Source: Janibacter sp. HTCC2649
GTDB lineage: Bacteria; Actinomycetota; Actinomycetes; Actinomycetales; Dermatophilaceae
DNA: 64,000 nucleotides
Direction: 5' to 3'
Assembly: GCF_000152705.1 (NCBI RefSeq)
Contig: NZ_CH672413.1
Span: forward strand, 992,001-1,056,000
Shown: positions 46,430-55,430 of the stretch, piece after piece
How the letters are laid out: each line of letters opens with the position of its first letter
Numbering within the stretch: the stretch's first letter is position 1
Notes under the pieces: model-generated
The model's database searches: none
The model's input: the letters and a program-made list of their open reading frames with translations, nothing else
Told to the model about the DNA's origin: nothing
Translations under genes and position numbers: made by a program

Positions 46430-46873
46430 ATGCCTGCCTACCCCGGAGACTTCGACGGACAGCTGGACCCGAGCTACCACCCCGAGCCCGATGGCGCCCC
46501 GGATCCCGGTGAGGTCGTGTGGGCGCGCGTCCCCTACGAGGAGGACGCGACGCAGGGCAAGGACCGCCCGGTGCTGGTGCTCGGCTGGGACGGCGACTGG
46601 GTGCTCGGCCTCTATCTCACGAGCAAGGACCACGACCGCGACCACGAGCAGGAGCGTCGTGCCGGTCGCATCTGGGTCGATGTCGGCGCGGGCGGCTGGG
46701 ACAGCAAGGGTCGCCCCTCCGAGGCGCGAGTCAACCGCGTCGTCCGGATCGACCCCGCGACGATCCGACGCGAAGGGGCCGTGCTCGAGCGGGCCCGCTG
46801 GGACGACGTCATGGCGGCACGTCACACCCTGAGCGCACCCGGGCCGGGAGACCGGGGAGACCTCCCCGGTTAA
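46430..46873 (+). CDS. PemK/MazF-like protein (orphan toxin-fold)
   Basis: 147 residues. The PemK/MazF fold is indicated by GEVVWARVPYEEDATQGKDRPVLVLG (strand 1 and the RPVL strand), LYLTSKDHDRDHEQE and VNRVVRIDPATI. Classic MazF toxins are mRNA interferases and need an adjacent antitoxin; none is present upstream or downstream here. Stand-alone members of this actinobacterial subgroup may have another role. The N-terminal acidic/Pro extension (about 30 residues) is unusual for MazF. Confidence 0.78.
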   Translation: MPAYPGDFDGQLDPSYHPEPDGAPDPGEVVWARVPYEEDATQGKDRPVLVLGWDGDWVLGLYLTSKDHDRDHEQERRAGRIWVDVGAGGWDSKGRPSEARVNRVVRIDPATIRREGAVLERARWDDVMAARHTLSAPGPGDRGDLPG

Positions 46874-46890
46874 AGACTTGGTCAGTTCCG

Positions 46891-46914
46891 GCTCCCCCGG
46901 TTGCGGGGGCCAGC
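46891..46914 (+). terminator. Hairpin in the PemK-lysozyme gap
   Basis: CCCCCG-GTTG-CGGGGG, extended by GCT/AGC across a bulge. It may end the PemK transcript or lie in the leader of the lysozyme gene. The surrounding 100 bp do not match a riboswitch that I know. Confidence 0.45.
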
Positions 46915-46973
46915 TCGTACCCCTTGGCTGGAGAAGCGCTCGGACTTCCCGCGTGCCAACCCAAGGAGCGCTC

Positions 46974-47723
46974 ATGATCAGGCTTCCCCGTCGCGCCGCC
47001 GGCCTCACCGTTGCGGCCGCCCTCGCTCTCACTCCGCTCGCGGCAACGTCCGCCAGCGCGAAGCCGTCCCCACATGGCTTCCGGCAGGCCTCGACAGCCG
47101 CCGTGACCCAGACGCTCGGCATGGACGTGTCCTCGCACCAGGGCAACGTCGACTGGGCCTATTGGTGGGGGCAAGGCCGAAAGTTCGCCTACGTCAAGGC
47201 CACCGAGGGCACGAGCTACACCAACCCCTACTTCGCGCAGCAGTACAACGGGTCCTACAACGTTGGGATGATCCGCGGCGCCTACCACTTCGCCCTGCCC
47301 TCGAACTCGACCGGGACCGCCCAGGCCGACTGGTTCGTCAACCACGGTGGCGGCTGGTCGGGCGACGGCAAGACGCTCCCCGGCGTCCTCGACATCGAGT
47401 ACGCCCCCTCAGGGGCCACGTGCTACGGACTGTCCCAGGCCAGCATGCGCAGCTGGATCGCGGCGTTCACCTCCCGCTACAAGGCCCGCACCGGGCGCGA
47501 CGCCGTGATCTACACGACGACCGACTGGTGGACCCAGTGCACGGGGAACACCAGCCAGTTCGCCTCACTGAACCCGTTGTGGATCGCGCGCTACAGCAGC
47601 ACGGTCGGGACGCTGCCGGCGGGCTGGTCCTACTACACGTTCTGGCAGTACACCGACAGCCCGCTCGACACCAACCGCTTCAACGGTGACCTCACCCGAC
47701 TCAAGGCGCTTGCCCTGGGGTGA
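46974..47723 (+). CDS. Secreted glycoside hydrolase family 25 lysozyme
   Basis: 249 residues; AAGGAG 6 bp upstream fixes the ATG at 46974 over the longer frame. Signal peptide about 1-30 (ATSASA). GH25 features in order: TLGMDVSSHQGNVDWAYWW (catalytic Asp strand), FAYVKATEGTSYTNPYF, RGAYHFALP, the catalytic LDIEYAP, and YYTFWQYTDS near the end. It cleaves the MurNAc-GlcNAc bond of peptidoglycan, outside the membrane. No separate wall-binding domain is fused, so it is probably a freely secreted remodelling or predatory lysozyme. Confidence 0.93.
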   Translation: MIRLPRRAAGLTVAAALALTPLAATSASAKPSPHGFRQASTAAVTQTLGMDVSSHQGNVDWAYWWGQGRKFAYVKATEGTSYTNPYFAQQYNGSYNVGMIRGAYHFALPSNSTGTAQADWFVNHGGGWSGDGKTLPGVLDIEYAPSGATCYGLSQASMRSWIAAFTSRYKARTGRDAVIYTTTDWWTQCTGNTSQFASLNPLWIARYSSTVGTLPAGWSYYTFWQYTDSPLDTNRFNGDLTRLKALALG

Positions 47724-47736
47724 CACCGGACATGCG

Positions 47737-47771
47737 CGAGGGCCCGTCACCGTGATGGTGACGGGCCCTCG
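47737..47771. terminator. Bidirectional hairpin terminator between lysozyme gene and rpsT
   Basis: Perfect 15-bp arms 47737-47751 and 47757-47771 with loop GTGAT, between convergent genes. Confidence 0.85.
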
Positions 47772-47811
47772 TGCGTTGAGTCGCTCAGCGCGGCTCAGTT
47801 GTCAATCAAAC

Positions 47812-48072
47812 TCAGAGGCTGGCGGCCTTCTTGGCCATGGCCGACTTCTTGTTGGCCGCGTTGTTCTTGTGAAGAACACCCTTGCTGACGGCCTTGTCGA
47901 GCTTGGTCGACGCAACCTTGAGCGCGTCCTTGGCCTCGTCGACCTTGCCGGCCTCCGCGAGGTCGCGGAACTTGCGGGCAGCGGTGCGGACGTCGGACTT
48001 GACGGCCTTGTTGCGCTCGGTCGCGACCTTGTTGGTCTTGATGCGCTTGAGCTGGGACTTGATGTTTGCCAC
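47812..48072 (-). CDS. rpsT: 30S ribosomal protein S20
   Basis: 86 residues from a GTG at 48072 ([15 protein letters not shown]), preceded by AGAGAG. It is highly basic and helical, ending [18 protein letters not shown] as expected for S20. The long frame to 48204 would place non-S20 residues in front and cross the leader. S20 binds 16S rRNA early in 30S assembly. rpsT divergent or adjacent to holA is the normal actinobacterial order. Confidence 0.96.
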   Translation of the reverse strand: MANIKSQLKRIKTNKVATERNKAVKSDVRTAARKFRDLAEAGKVDEAKDALKVASTKLDKAVSKGVLHKNNAANKKSAMAKKAASL

Positions 48073-48244
48073 GAAGAAATCTCTCTGGTGAGGTCGGTAA
48101 TTGCCGTAGAGGGCGGCAGACGCGGTTCGGGACCGGGAGTGGGGACGCCCTTGCGTGAACCGCTTCTGGGTGAAGCAACGTGCGCGCACGACCTGAGCGC
48201 GCACGCAAGGGGCAAATCTACCAGCGGGTCAGCGTGACAAGCAA
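48073..48244 (-). promoter_or_regulatory. rpsT promoter and structured leader
   Basis: On the minus strand TTGCTT (48239-48244), an 18-bp spacer and TAGATT (48215-48220) form a sigma70-type promoter. The roughly 135-nt leader that follows holds hairpins CGTGCGCG/CGCGCACG (48179-48205) and GCTTC-TGGGT-GAAGC (48162-48176). A long folded leader before a ribosomal-protein gene suggests translational autoregulation. The 42 bp left to holA contain one GTATGCCG. Confidence 0.5.
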
Positions 48245-48286
48245 AACGACGAAACCGCTGGGGTATGCCGCGTGCTCGCCTTCCGC

Positions 48287-49273
48287 TCAGCCGTCGCCGT
48301 TCGCCTTCTCCCGGGTGATCGTCAGGACGGCCCGCTCGACGGCGTAGACGGGGTCGCGTCCGCCGCCCTTGACCTCGAAGTCCGCGGCCGCAACGGCTTG
48401 GAGCGAGCGCGCAAGGGCCTCGGCGGTCCAGCCCTGGAGCGAGCGCCGCGCCTTGTCGACCTGCCACGGGGCCATGCCGAGGTCGCGGGCGAGGTCGTTG
48501 GATCGTCCGCGACCGGCTGAGCCGACCTTGATGAGCTGACGGATCTGCTGGGCGAGAACGGCGACGATCGGCACCGGGTCGACGCCGACGGCGAGGGCGT
48601 GGCGCAGCAGGCGCAGGGCCTCCCCTGCATCGCCGGCGACGGCCGCGTCCGCCACCTTGAAACCGGTGGCCTCGACCTTGCCACCGTGATAGGTCAGGAC
48701 GACCTGCTCGTCGATGGTGCCGGTCGTGTCGGCGATGAGCTGCTGGCAGGCGGACGCGAGCTCGCGCAGGTCCTTGCCGATGGCGTCGACGAGGGCCTGG
48801 ACTGCTTCGCCGGTGGCGCGTCGCTTGGCCCGGCGGAACTCGTTCATGGCGAAGTCGGCCTTGTCGCGGTCGGTCTTGATCGCGGGGGCGTCGATGAGTC
48901 GAGCCCGGGCCTTCTTGAGGGTGTCGAGGACCTTCTTGCCACGGTTGCCGCCCTTGTGGGTGACGACGAGGGTCACGTCCTCGGGAGGCGCAGCCAGGTA
49001 GGCGAGGAGGTCCTGCTGGAGCTCATCGGTGGCCTCGTCGAGGTCGTGCACCACGACGGCCTTGTCTCCACCGAACAGGGAGGGGCTCGAGTGGACCATG
49101 AGCTCGCCCGGCTCGTAGGCGCTGGCGTAGAGCCGGATCACCTCGACGTCGGGGTTGTGCTCCTTGATCAGCTGGACCGTCTCGGCGAGACCTCGCTCGG
49201 CGAGGACCTGCTCGGGCCCGGAGATGAGCACGAGCGGCGGAATCCGGCGCTGCACCTCGACAAGATCACTCAC
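48287..49273 (-). CDS. holA: DNA polymerase III delta subunit
   Basis: 328 residues from a GTG at 49273, which has GGCAGAG 8 bp upstream; a GTG at 49282 is the alternative. Delta opens the sliding clamp within the clamp loader. Typical segments are PLVLISGPEQVLAERGLAE, YEPGELMVHSSPSLFGGDKAVVV and the C-terminal DPVPIVAVLAQQIRQLIKV. In many actinobacteria comEC precedes holA; here a DinG-type helicase gene and a hairpin do. Confidence 0.93.
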   Translation of the reverse strand: MSDLVEVQRRIPPLVLISGPEQVLAERGLAETVQLIKEHNPDVEVIRLYASAYEPGELMVHSSPSLFGGDKAVVVHDLDEATDELQQDLLAYLAAPPEDVTLVVTHKGGNRGKKVLDTLKKARARLIDAPAIKTDRDKADFAMNEFRRAKRRATGEAVQALVDAIGKDLRELASACQQLIADTTGTIDEQVVLTYHGGKVEATGFKVADAAVAGDAGEALRLLRHALAVGVDPVPIVAVLAQQIRQLIKVGSAGRGRSNDLARDLGMAPWQVDKARRSLQGWTAEALARSLQAVAAADFEVKGGGRDPVYAVERAVLTITREKANGDG

Positions 49274-49310
49274 GGCGGTCACTCTGCCACGGACCCCCGA
49301 CGGCCATCGT

Positions 49311-49356
49311 TGCGTCTGCGGATGCGGTGGCTGGAGCAGCCGGATCCGCAGACGCA
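49311..49356. terminator. Hairpin terminator after the DinG-like helicase gene
   Basis: TGCGTCTGCGGAT and ATCCGCAGACGCA, perfect 13-bp arms around a 20-base loop with its own GGCT/AGCC pairing. Confidence 0.75.
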
Positions 49357-49366
49357 CTGGAATGAG

Positions 49367-51652
49367 TCAGTCGAAGCTGAGGGTGGAGCCGGCGCCGGCC
49401 TTGAGGCCGAGCCCTTCGAGGCGGGCAGCGATGACCTCGGTGGGGAGCTCGATGGACTCGCTGAGCTCGTCGAGGTCGAGGCCCAGCTCGACGCCGTCGC
49501 GCAGCTCCTCGTCCTCCTGGTCGGTCCAGGCGTGGCCCTGGGTCACCGCCGTGCGGGCCGCGGGTGCCGGCGGTGGGGCCGTGGCGACGGGACGGGTGTC
49601 GGTGGCGTCGACCTCACCCTTGACCTCGGCATCGCCCATCGTGGTGCCCTTGACGGCGCCGGTGAGGCCGCGCAGGGCCGGGTCGGCGACCTCGAGCGGC
49701 GGCGGCGCCGTCTCGTCGAGCCGCTTCAACGCATTGAGGACGAGCGCCCGGTCGGACGTCGGCCAGAAGGGCGGGAGCGAACGCTGGAGGAACCCGGCAT
49801 ACCGAGCACTCATCATCCGGGAGTCGAGGAAGGCGACGACCCCACGGTCGTCTCCACGACGGATGAGACGACCGGCGCCCTGCGCCAGCCGCAGCGCCGC
49901 GTGGGTGGCGCTCACCGCCATGAAGCCGTTGCCACCCATCCGCGCGATGGCCTGCGAGCGCGCGGAGGCGAGCGGGTCGTCGGGTCGGGGGAACGGGATG
50001 CGGTCGATGATGACGAGCTGGCATGACGAGCCGGGCACGTCGACGCCCTGCCAGAGGCTGAGCGTGCCGAAGAGGCAGGTGCGCGGGTCGCGCGCGAACT
50101 GACGAACGAGGGTCGAGATCTGGTCCTCGCCCTGGCAGAGCACCGCGATCTCACCGTCTGTTGTGGGATCGTCCTTGAGCCGCTCGCGCATCTCGTCGGT
50201 CGCTGCGCGGGCGGCGCGCATCGACGAGAAGAGGCCGAGGGTGCGCCCACCGGCGGCACGCACCAGCGCCTCGATCTCGTCCATGGTCTCGGGCGCGGCC
50301 CCGTCACGGCCCGGAGCCGGCAACTGCTTGGCGACATAGGCGATGCCCTGCTGCGGGTAGTCGAAGGGGCTACCGACATCAAGGCCGGTCCACTTCGGGG
50401 CGCCCTCGCCGCGCAGCCCGATCGTGCCGGCCACCGCATCGAAGGTGCCACCGAGCTCGAGTGTCGCCGAGGTGAGGACGACCGTGCGGTCCTCGAAGAT
50501 CTTGTCGCGCACGAGCATCGCCACGCTCATCGGCGCGACGCGCAGCACACTCCCCCGCCGCGGGTCCTTGCTCACCCACACGACGTCAAGGTCGCGCTGC
50601 TCGAGGACGCGTGAGGCGTTGTCGTTCAGCTCGTCGATGGCGGCGCGGGCGATCTGGCGCGCGCCGTCGACCTCCTGACCGGCCGGCGGCTTGAGCTCGG
50701 TCTGCACCTGACGGGTCGTGTCCCTCAGGCGTGCGAGTGCAAGACCGAGATTGTCGGGGATGCCGGTGAGTCGCCCCTCCGGGATCTCGTCCAGGACCGA
50801 TTCGAGGAACGTCCCCGCGTCGTCGACCGTCTCGCTCGAATCCGCCTGTCTCCCAGCACGTTTGGCCGCATTGCGCACCATGGCGGGAGTGACTTCGTCG
50901 GTGATCGTCGCGGTGACGCGGTCGACGAGCTCGTGGGCCTCGTCGATGACGAGGACGTCGTGCTCGGGCAGCATCTGCCGGCCCTCGAACGCGTCGATGG
51001 CCATGAACGAGTGGTTGGTGACGATGACGTCGACGCCCTTGGCGGCCTCGCGCGAGCGCTCGACGAAGCACTCGGCGACCATCGGGCACTTGCTGCCGAG
51101 GCACTCGTGCGCGCTCACCGACACCTGCCGCCAGGCGCGCTCGGAGACTCCGGGGACGAGCTCGTCGCGGTCGCCGGACTCGGTCTCGTCGGCCCACTCG
51201 CGCAGGCGCACGACCTCCTTGCCGAGCCAACCGGCCTGCTGGTCGACGTCGCCGACACCGAACAGGCCTTCTTCGTCGTCGGGAAAGCCACCCTCGAGCT
51301 TGTGGGCGCACAGGTAGTTGCGGCGGCCCTTGACGATCGCGTAGGTCGGGCGGCGGCCGAGCAGCGGCTCGAGCGAGTCGGCGACGCGAGGCATGTCGCG
51401 GTCGACGATCTGTGCCTGGAGCGCCAGGGTCGCTGTCGCGACGACGGCGGGCTTGCCTGCGTCGATGGCGTGCTGGACGGCCGGGACGAGGTAGGCGAGC
51501 GACTTGCCCGTGCCCGTACCCGCCTGCACGAGGAGGTGCTCGCCGGTGTCGATGGAGTGGGCGACGGCCTTGGCCATGCTCACCTGCCCGGGGCGTTCGC
51601 TGCCCTTGACGCCGCTGACCGCTGCGGCGAGGAGGTCGTCGAGGGTCGGCAC
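49367..51652 (-). CDS. dinG: DinG/XPD-type ATP-dependent DNA helicase with Fe-S cluster
   Basis: 761 residues from a GTG at 51652. Walker A is VQAGTGTGKSLAYL (about residue 44). Motif II is VIDEAHELVD. Cysteines in NYLCAHKL, ECLGSKCPMVAECF (four in all) form the XPD-type 4Fe-4S site. Motif VI is QGAGRLIRRGDDRG. The last 80 residues (after the helicase core) form an acidic helical tail ending with DELSESIELPTEVIAARLEG, not usual for E. coli DinG. It unwinds 5'-3' DNA, often R-loops or damaged forks. A leaderless -10 precedes it. Confidence 0.92.
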   Translation of the reverse strand: MPTLDDLLAAAVSGVKGSERPGQVSMAKAVAHSIDTGEHLLVQAGTGTGKSLAYLVPAVQHAIDAGKPAVVATATLALQAQIVDRDMPRVADSLEPLLGRRPTYAIVKGRRNYLCAHKLEGGFPDDEEGLFGVGDVDQQAGWLGKEVVRLREWADETESGDRDELVPGVSERAWRQVSVSAHECLGSKCPMVAECFVERSREAAKGVDVIVTNHSFMAIDAFEGRQMLPEHDVLVIDEAHELVDRVTATITDEVTPAMVRNAAKRAGRQADSSETVDDAGTFLESVLDEIPEGRLTGIPDNLGLALARLRDTTRQVQTELKPPAGQEVDGARQIARAAIDELNDNASRVLEQRDLDVVWVSKDPRRGSVLRVAPMSVAMLVRDKIFEDRTVVLTSATLELGGTFDAVAGTIGLRGEGAPKWTGLDVGSPFDYPQQGIAYVAKQLPAPGRDGAAPETMDEIEALVRAAGGRTLGLFSSMRAARAATDEMRERLKDDPTTDGEIAVLCQGEDQISTLVRQFARDPRTCLFGTLSLWQGVDVPGSSCQLVIIDRIPFPRPDDPLASARSQAIARMGGNGFMAVSATHAALRLAQGAGRLIRRGDDRGVVAFLDSRMMSARYAGFLQRSLPPFWPTSDRALVLNALKRLDETAPPPLEVADPALRGLTGAVKGTTMGDAEVKGEVDATDTRPVATAPPPAPAARTAVTQGHAWTDQEDEELRDGVELGLDLDELSESIELPTEVIAARLEGLGLKAGAGSTLSFD

Positions 51653-51658
51653 CGAGTC

Positions 51659-51664
51659 AGCCTA
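51659..51664 (-). promoter_or_regulatory. -10 box of a leaderless promoter (dinG)
   Basis: On the minus strand TAGGCT ends 6 nt before the GTG at 51652. Confidence 0.5.
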
Positions 51665-51793
51665 TGCGCAGCCACGGACAGCTCCGACCCCCCATCCACA
51701 GGCGAGTCGCCCGCAAGGTGACCCGACGGCGAGGCGAGTCCAACGGAACGGGAGATGTCTGCGGACGCGAGCGGGCGGCATACCCGGTTGACG

Positions 51794-51864
51794 CACTTAT
51801 TGACCAATAGGGCACGAATGGCGGCGCAGTGCTCAACCATTCGTGCCCTATTGGTCAGAAAGTG
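51794..51864. repeat. Dispersed hairpin element, family B, copy 2
   Basis: Arms 51794-51821 and 51837-51864 pair over 28 bp with two mismatches; the inner 21 bp are perfect. The core GACCAATAGG-G-CACGAA matches the element at 21639-21700. It directly follows the SDR stop codon on the minus strand. Confidence 0.8.
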
Positions 51865-51868
51865 TCGG

Positions 51869-52660
51869 TCAGACGGCGCCGGGCTTCTGCATGAGCCCGC
51901 CGTCGGCGATGATCGTCGTCGCCGTGATGTAGGACGCGGCTTCACTCGCGGCGAAGCAGACGACCTTGCCCATCTCCTGTGGCGAACCGATGTACGACAA
52001 CGGGATCGCCTTCTCGAGAGCTGTGGTCTCGGCAGGAGTGTCGTCGGCGTTGATGGGCGTGTTGATCGCGCCGGGTCCCACGCCGACCATGCGGATCTTG
52101 TCGGCGCCGAGCTCGACTCCGGCGGTGCGGGTGAGCATGCGCATGCCGCCCTTGGAGATGCAGTAGGCGAGGTCGCTCGGCATCGGCCAGTCCTCGTGGG
52201 TCGAGGTGATGTTGACGATGACCCCACCGTCGCCCTGTTTGCGCATCTGCTCGGCGGCGAGCTTGGAGCCGAACACCGCCCCCTTGAGGTTGATGTTCAT
52301 GAGGAGGTCGTACTTCTCCTCGGTGAGGGTCGCGAGGGTCTCGCCGAACTCGACGCCCGCGTTGTTGACCATGACGTCGACGCGACCGTAGGCCCCGACC
52401 GCTGCCGCGATGAGCTTCTCGAGGTCGGCGACCTTGGAGACGTCCGCCTGGCACCCGATGGCCTCTCCCCCGGCGGCCTCGACGTCCTTGATGATCGCGT
52501 CGGTGGCCTCGGGGTGTGACACGAAGTCGATGACGACCTTCGCACCCTGGGCCGCGGCCTCGCGCACGATGCCTTCGCCGATGCCGCTGTTGCCACCGGT
52601 GACGATGACGACCCTGTCCTCCAGAGGGCGGGAGGTGCTGCTCTTGCTGGTCGGGCTCAT
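51869..52660 (-). CDS. SDR oxidoreductase, glucose 1-dehydrogenase-like
   Basis: 263 residues from the ATG at 52660, which overlaps the stop of the upstream glucosidase gene (ATGA). SDR marks: TGGNSGIGEGI, NNAGVEFGE, and the YCISKGG active-site Y-x-x-x-K. EDWPMPSDLAYCISKGG and the ending TATTIIADGGLM are shared with bacterial glucose 1-dehydrogenases. It may oxidise the glucose released by the neighbouring GH63/MGH1-like enzyme to gluconolactone; this link is inference from the operon. Confidence 0.85.
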   Translation of the reverse strand: MSPTSKSSTSRPLEDRVVIVTGGNSGIGEGIVREAAAQGAKVVIDFVSHPEATDAIIKDVEAAGGEAIGCQADVSKVADLEKLIAAAVGAYGRVDVMVNNAGVEFGETLATLTEEKYDLLMNINLKGAVFGSKLAAEQMRKQGDGGVIVNITSTHEDWPMPSDLAYCISKGGMRMLTRTAGVELGADKIRMVGVGPGAINTPINADDTPAETTALEKAIPLSYIGSPQEMGKVVCFAASEAASYITATTIIADGGLMQKPGAV

Positions 52661-55392
52661 GAGTCGATCTCCTCGCGCAGGGTGTCGGGCGTGGTGCAGA
52701 TGAGGTGGGCCACGAGCGCGGTCCACCCGGTCTGGTGGGAGGCGCCGAGACCGACACCGTTGTCGCCGTTGAAGTGCTCGCTGAACGTCGGGTGGGCATC
52801 CCAGAGCGGACCCGGCGGATGCTCACGGGGAGTGCCCGGCCGGCGGCCACCATCGCCGGGCAGGAAGAGCGAGATGAGCCGCTCACGAACGCCGAAAGCG
52901 GCTTCCTCGAGCGGAACCTTATGGCCAGAGCCAGTCGGGAACTCGACCTCGACGTCGCCGTCGGCGCCGTCCGCGATGACGAGCAGCGCGTCGAGGATGA
53001 GGACGTTGGTCGGGAACCAGACCGGGCCACGCCAGTTCGAGTTGCCGCCGAACATCCCGGTCGAGGACTCGCCCGGGTCGTACTGGATGTGCACCGACGT
53101 GTCGCCCACGGCGATCTCGGCTCCACCTCGATAGGCCGCCGACAACGAACGTATGCCGTGCGGCGAGAGGAACTCGTCCTCGTCGAAGAGCCTGCGCAGC
53201 AACGCCTCCAGCCGTGAACGCACCACAGGGGTGAGGCTGTTGTGCACGACGTCGCCGTCCTGGCTGTGCAGCAGTGAGTCGGTGAGATCCGGGCGGCGGT
53301 CCTGCAGCCACTGCAACCGGGACCGGAAGTCGGTGAGCTCGTTGAAGGCCCACGCCGGCACGTTGGCGACGGCGATGAGCGGGAGCAACCCGACGAGGGA
53401 GCGCACCCGCACCGGCGAGCCGTTGTCGTGCTCGTCGACGAGGACGTCATAGAAGAACTCGTCCGTGTCGTCCCACAGCGAGACGCCCTCGGTGCCGAAC
53501 GTCTCCATGGCCTCGGCGATGGAGAAGAAGTGCTCGAGGAAGGTTGTCGCGAGGCCGTCCCAGTCGCGGTCGATGCGACTCAGCTCGAGCGCGATCCGCA
53601 ACATCTGGAGGCAGGTGAACGCCATCCAGCTCGTCGCGTCGGACTGCTCCAGCCGCCATCCGGGCGGCACCTCGCGCGACCGGTCGAAGACGCTGATGTT
53701 GTCCATCCCGAGGAAGCCGCCCTCGAAGAGGTTGGACCCGTCGGAGTCCTTGCGATTGAGCCACCAGGAGAAGTTGAAGAGCAGCTTGGTGAAGACGCGG
53801 ACGAGGAAGCCGTGGTCCTGCGCGCCGTCGAGGACATAGACGTGCCACGCCGCCCATGCGTGCACGGGCGGGTTCACGTCGCTGAACTGCCATTCGTATG
53901 CCGGGAGCTGGCCGTTGGGATTCTGGCTCCACTCCCGACACATCAACATGAGCTGGTTCTTGGCGAAGGCCGGGTCCATGTGGGCAATCGCCACGGTGTG
54001 GAAGGCGAGGTCCCAGGCGGCGAACCAGGGGTACTCCCACTCGTCGGGCATCGAGATGACGTCGGCGAGGGCGACGTGGGTCCACGAGGTGTTGCGGGCG
54101 TAGGGCTCGCGGGCGCGGCGTGCCTCGGGAGGCGGCGGACCGGCGGGGTCGCCCTCGAGCCACTCGCGCACGTTGTAGCGATAGAGCTGTTTGCCCCAGT
54201 TGAGCCCGGCAAACGCGCGGCGTGCGACGAGGCGCTCCTCGTCCGCGGTGTGCTCCGGGATGATCGCCCCATAGAACGCGTCCGCGTCGCTGCGACGGGC
54301 AGTGAGGACGTCGTCGAAACCCTGCCCGAACGCGTCGGCCAGTCGTGGCTGCGCACTGGTGCTGTCGTCGGTGGGAACACCGGCCCACGCGTCGTCGTTG
54401 AGCCGCAACCGCACTCGCACCGTCTCACCGGGGGCGACCGCATCGAAGTGGTAGCGCAGGGCCACCTTGGTCCCCCGCCCATCGGTGGCGAGCAGGCTGG
54501 GGTCGGCATGGACGATCGCACGGTCGACAGCGTTCTTGGGGTGCGGGCTGAGACTCTCGCCATCGCCGAAGACCTCGGTCACGTTGGTCTCGTTGTCACA
54601 GACCAGCGTCTCGGGAACACCCTCGGCGATGAGCGTGACGACACCGATGTGCGCGTGCGTGGCCCGCAGGACGACCGTGCCCTCCGGCGCGTCACCCAGC
54701 ACCTCGATGACCGGCTTGCGGTCGTCACGACCCCACGCCCACGTGTTGCGGAACCAGAACTGCGGGACGAGGTCGAGCGGCGCCGCCTCAGGGCCGTGGT
54801 TGGTCGCCTCGAAGGTCACGCAGATGTCGCCGGGAGTGCCCTTCGCATGGGTCGTGACGACGTCGAAGAAGCGGTCCTCGTCGAGGACCCCGGTGTCGAC
54901 GAGCTGGATCTCGGGCACATCGCGACCGGACGACGCATTGTTGGCGCGCAAAGCGGCATACGGGAAGGCTTTGTGCGGGTAGCGGTAGAGGTGCTGCGCC
55001 CAGCTGTGGGTGGGGGTGGCGTCGAGGTGCCACCAGTACTCCTTGGCGTCCTCGCCGTGGTTGCCCTCGCTGTTGGTGAGGCCGAAGTAGCGCTCCTTGA
55101 GGCGGTCGTCCTGCCCGTTCCACACCGCGATGGCGAGGTTGAGGAAGCCGTAGCGGTCGCAGAGGCCGGCGATCCCGTCCTCACCCCAGCGGTAGGTGCG
55201 GGCGTGCGCGTGGTCGAACGGGAAGAAGGACCAGGCCTCGCCGTCGGCCGAGTAGTCCTCGCGGACCGTTCCCCACTGGCGCCCGGACACATAGGGACCC
55301 CACGCGCGCCAGGCGTCGCCGTCGTGGGGCGAGGCGTCGAGTCGGAGGTGCTCCTCGGTCTGGGGGCGCCCCTCGGGCTCGACAGACGTCAT
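52657..55392 (-). CDS. MGH1-like glycoside hydrolase (GH63-type glucosidase)
   Basis: 911 residues from the ATG at 55392, with GGAG 4 bp upstream. No signal peptide is seen. The (alpha/alpha)6 barrel catalytic part (about residues 380-880) includes WEYPWFAAWDLAFHTVAIAH, NFSWWLNRKDSDGSNLFEGG, and MFGGNSNWRGPVWFPTNVL, typical of the MGH1-like family in GH63. An N-terminal beta-sandwich precedes it (SFFPFDHAHARTYRWGEDGI). Members hydrolyse alpha-glucosyl or mannosylglycerate-type substrates. The 38-bp gap to the divergent helicase gene must hold both promoters. Confidence 0.85.
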   Translation of the reverse strand: MTSVEPEGRPQTEEHLRLDASPHDGDAWRAWGPYVSGRQWGTVREDYSADGEAWSFFPFDHAHARTYRWGEDGIAGLCDRYGFLNLAIAVWNGQDDRLKERYFGLTNSEGNHGEDAKEYWWHLDATPTHSWAQHLYRYPHKAFPYAALRANNASSGRDVPEIQLVDTGVLDEDRFFDVVTTHAKGTPGDICVTFEATNHGPEAAPLDLVPQFWFRNTWAWGRDDRKPVIEVLGDAPEGTVVLRATHAHIGVVTLIAEGVPETLVCDNETNVTEVFGDGESLSPHPKNAVDRAIVHADPSLLATDGRGTKVALRYHFDAVAPGETVRVRLRLNDDAWAGVPTDDSTSAQPRLADAFGQGFDDVLTARRSDADAFYGAIIPEHTADEERLVARRAFAGLNWGKQLYRYNVREWLEGDPAGPPPPEARRAREPYARNTSWTHVALADVISMPDEWEYPWFAAWDLAFHTVAIAHMDPAFAKNQLMLMCREWSQNPNGQLPAYEWQFSDVNPPVHAWAAWHVYVLDGAQDHGFLVRVFTKLLFNFSWWLNRKDSDGSNLFEGGFLGMDNISVFDRSREVPPGWRLEQSDATSWMAFTCLQMLRIALELSRIDRDWDGLATTFLEHFFSIAEAMETFGTEGVSLWDDTDEFFYDVLVDEHDNGSPVRVRSLVGLLPLIAVANVPAWAFNELTDFRSRLQWLQDRRPDLTDSLLHSQDGDVVHNSLTPVVRSRLEALLRRLFDEDEFLSPHGIRSLSAAYRGGAEIAVGDTSVHIQYDPGESSTGMFGGNSNWRGPVWFPTNVLILDALLVIADGADGDVEVEFPTGSGHKVPLEEAAFGVRERLISLFLPGDGGRRPGTPREHPPGPLWDAHPTFSEHFNGDNGVGLGASHQTGWTALVAHLICTTPDTLREEIDS

Positions 55393-55430
55393 GGACTCCA
55401 CTTTTGCATGCGGATGCGAGGATCTAGCCA

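Noticed and set aside
46874-46973. Possible c-di-AMP (ydaO-type) riboswitch before the lysozyme gene
   Set aside because: Such riboswitches often precede wall hydrolases, but the conserved core segments I know were not found; only a simple hairpin is present.
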